This document shows positions 5,223-6,055 of a stretch of DNA of 6,055 nt, piece by piece (positions within the stretch are counted from its first letter, which is position 1; every line of letters begins with the position of its first letter). The stretch comes from Spirochaeta sp. (lineage in GTDB: Bacteria > Spirochaetota > Spirochaetia > DSM-2461), in contig JAUVIY010000168.1 of NCBI GenBank assembly GCA_030592625.1, positions 1-6,055 of the forward strand, in the 5' to 3' direction. The notes beneath the pieces are model-generated. The model searched no databases and was not told where the DNA came from. It worked only from the letters and a program-made list of their open reading frames with translations. The translations under genes and the position numbers were made by a program.

Positions 5223-6055
5223 CGCCTTGTTCCTGTCCATCCAGTCTCATGGTTATGATTCGGGAGATGCCCGATTCCTGCATTGTAACACCGAGTAGAG
5301 TCCGTGCACCGGATACGGTTTTCTTGTTGTGGGTAATCACCACGAACTGGCTCTTCTGTCCGAATTCAACCAGAAGATTGATGAAACGCTGGATATTAGC
5401 CTCATCAAGAGCCGCATCAATCTCATCAAGAATGCAGAACGGAGAGGGTTTCACCTGGAAAGTGGCGAACATCAGAGCAACGCCGCACAGAGACTTCTCA
5501 CCTCCGGAAAGCAGGGAGATATTCTCCAGTTTTTTCCCCGGGGGCTGGGCGTATATTTCTAGTCCTGAGTTGAGAGGATCATCATGATCGATCAGGCGGA
5601 TTTCAGCCTTTCCACCGCCAAAGAGACGTCGGAACATTTCGTGGAAATTATTCCTGATTTCATTGTAGGTTTTAATAAAAAGATGGGCCGATTCCCTGCG
5701 GATCTCTTCAGTTACCTGAGAAAGATTTTCTCGGGCTTTCCTGAGATCCTCAAGCTGGTTGTTCAGAAATTCATAGCGTTCGGAAACTTCTGTGAACTCC
5801 TCCGGAGCCATAAGGTTAACCTGACCGAGGTTTTTCAATTCGGCCTTGGCCGCGATAAGATTATCCTTAATCTGCCTGGGAGACCGTTCGATCTTTTCCC
5901 TCAGCTCTGTATAATCGGTGAGGTCCCGGGAGTTCCGGTCTCTGAAATCTTCCAGCAGAAGCTTGATTTCATCATCGACGTACCCCATCTCCAACCGAAT
6001 TTTTTCCTTTTCAAACTCCAGGCTTCCCCGTTGTTCGGTGAGGTTTTTGAGTTTG
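5194..6055 (-). CDS. smc: Chromosome segregation ATPase SMC, C-terminal part
   Basis: SMC forms ring-shaped dimers with ScpA and ScpB that organise and segregate the chromosome. The frame is open to the right edge, where the first codons read KLKNLTEQRGSLEFEKEKIR, so about 287 C-terminal residues of a roughly 1000-residue protein are present. The part next to the edge is the end of the coiled coil, containing the NLMAPEEF and ERYEFLNNQLEDL segments. The C-terminal ATPase head then has FRRLFGGGKAEI, ABC signature LSGGEKS (codons 5511-5491), Walker B FCILDEIDAALDEANI (from 5439) and the late motifs VVITHNKKT and GVTMQESGISRI. The wording is SMC, not RecN or SbcC. A TTG at 5994 is not a real start. 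The TAA (5196-5194) lies inside the next gene. Confidence 0.96.
   Translation of the reverse strand, partial: KLKNLTEQRGSLEFEKEKIRLEMGYVDDEIKLLLEDFRDRNSRDLTDYTELREKIERSPRQIKDNLIAAKAELKNLGQVNLMAPEEFTEVSERYEFLNNQLEDLRKARENLSQVTEEIRRESAHLFIKTYNEIRNNFHEMFRRLFGGGKAEIRLIDHDDPLNSGLEIYAQPPGKKLENISLLSGGEKSLCGVALMFATFQVKPSPFCILDEIDAALDEANIQRFINLLVEFGQKSQFVVITHNKKTVSGARTLLGVTMQESGISRIITMRLDGQEQGDEEPVTASR

Noticed and set aside
5470..5511. Perfect Shine-Dalgarno GGAGGTGA inside smc with a GTG 9 bases downstream
   Set aside because: The bases encode the invariant SGGE of the ABC signature, so codon constraint explains them. The out-of-frame GTG frame closes after about 20 codons.
5992..5994. TTG at 5994 as a start for a stand-alone 266-residue ATPase
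   Set aside because: The same frame continues with coiled-coil sequence to the window edge with no stop, and SMC heads are normally the end of a much longer protein.

Overview
The window holds a run of genes all on the minus strand, so it reads right to left. It looks like a bacterial chromosomal housekeeping region. The probable source is a spirochaete of the Spirochaeta/Treponema type. That is an inference from the ffh-rpsP-khpA-rimM-trmD-rplS order, the wording of motifs in TrmD (SSGE, LLEYPHYTRP) and Ffh (SKFDSDARGGA), and a long acidic lipoprotein ending in a TPR-like tail. No rRNA or other marker confirms it. No tRNA, rRNA, insertion sequence, CRISPR array or phage gene was seen, and no gene on the plus strand is convincing.

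Right block (6055 to about 3355): the C-terminal part of the chromosome-organising ATPase SMC enters from the window edge. Its stop overlaps the start of a small single-pass membrane protein of unknown function. That gene's stop overlaps the TTG start of a 491-residue lipoprotein by 4 bases. The lipoprotein has a signal peptide with an LAAC lipobox, a very acidic low-complexity stalk containing a 15-bp tandem repeat, a beta-rich segment and a helical, TPR-like C-terminus. The overlaps indicate one transcript and translational coupling.

Middle (about 3205 to 3354): this is the only sizeable intergenic space, about 150 bases. It holds two adjacent hairpins just after the lipoprotein stop. A good sigma70-type promoter (TTGACT, 18 bp, TATAAA) points at ffh.

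Left block (3204 to 1): ffh (SRP GTPase), rpsP (ribosomal protein bS16), khpA (small KH RNA-binding protein), rimM (30S maturation factor), trmD (tRNA m1G37 methyltransferase) and the first codons of rplS (bL19). The genes are tightly packed, so this is a translation and protein-export operon that couples ribosome assembly, tRNA modification and co-translational targeting.

Points most worth a second look: an eight-codon open frame with a strong ribosome-binding site in front of rpsP, ending at the rpsP Shine-Dalgarno; the pentapeptide repeat in the lipoprotein; the two uncharacterised envelope genes coupled to smc; a Glu at the usual catalytic Asp position of TrmD; and a Pro at an RNA-contacting Ser position of Ffh. 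I found no clearly new multi-gene system such as a defence or mobile element.
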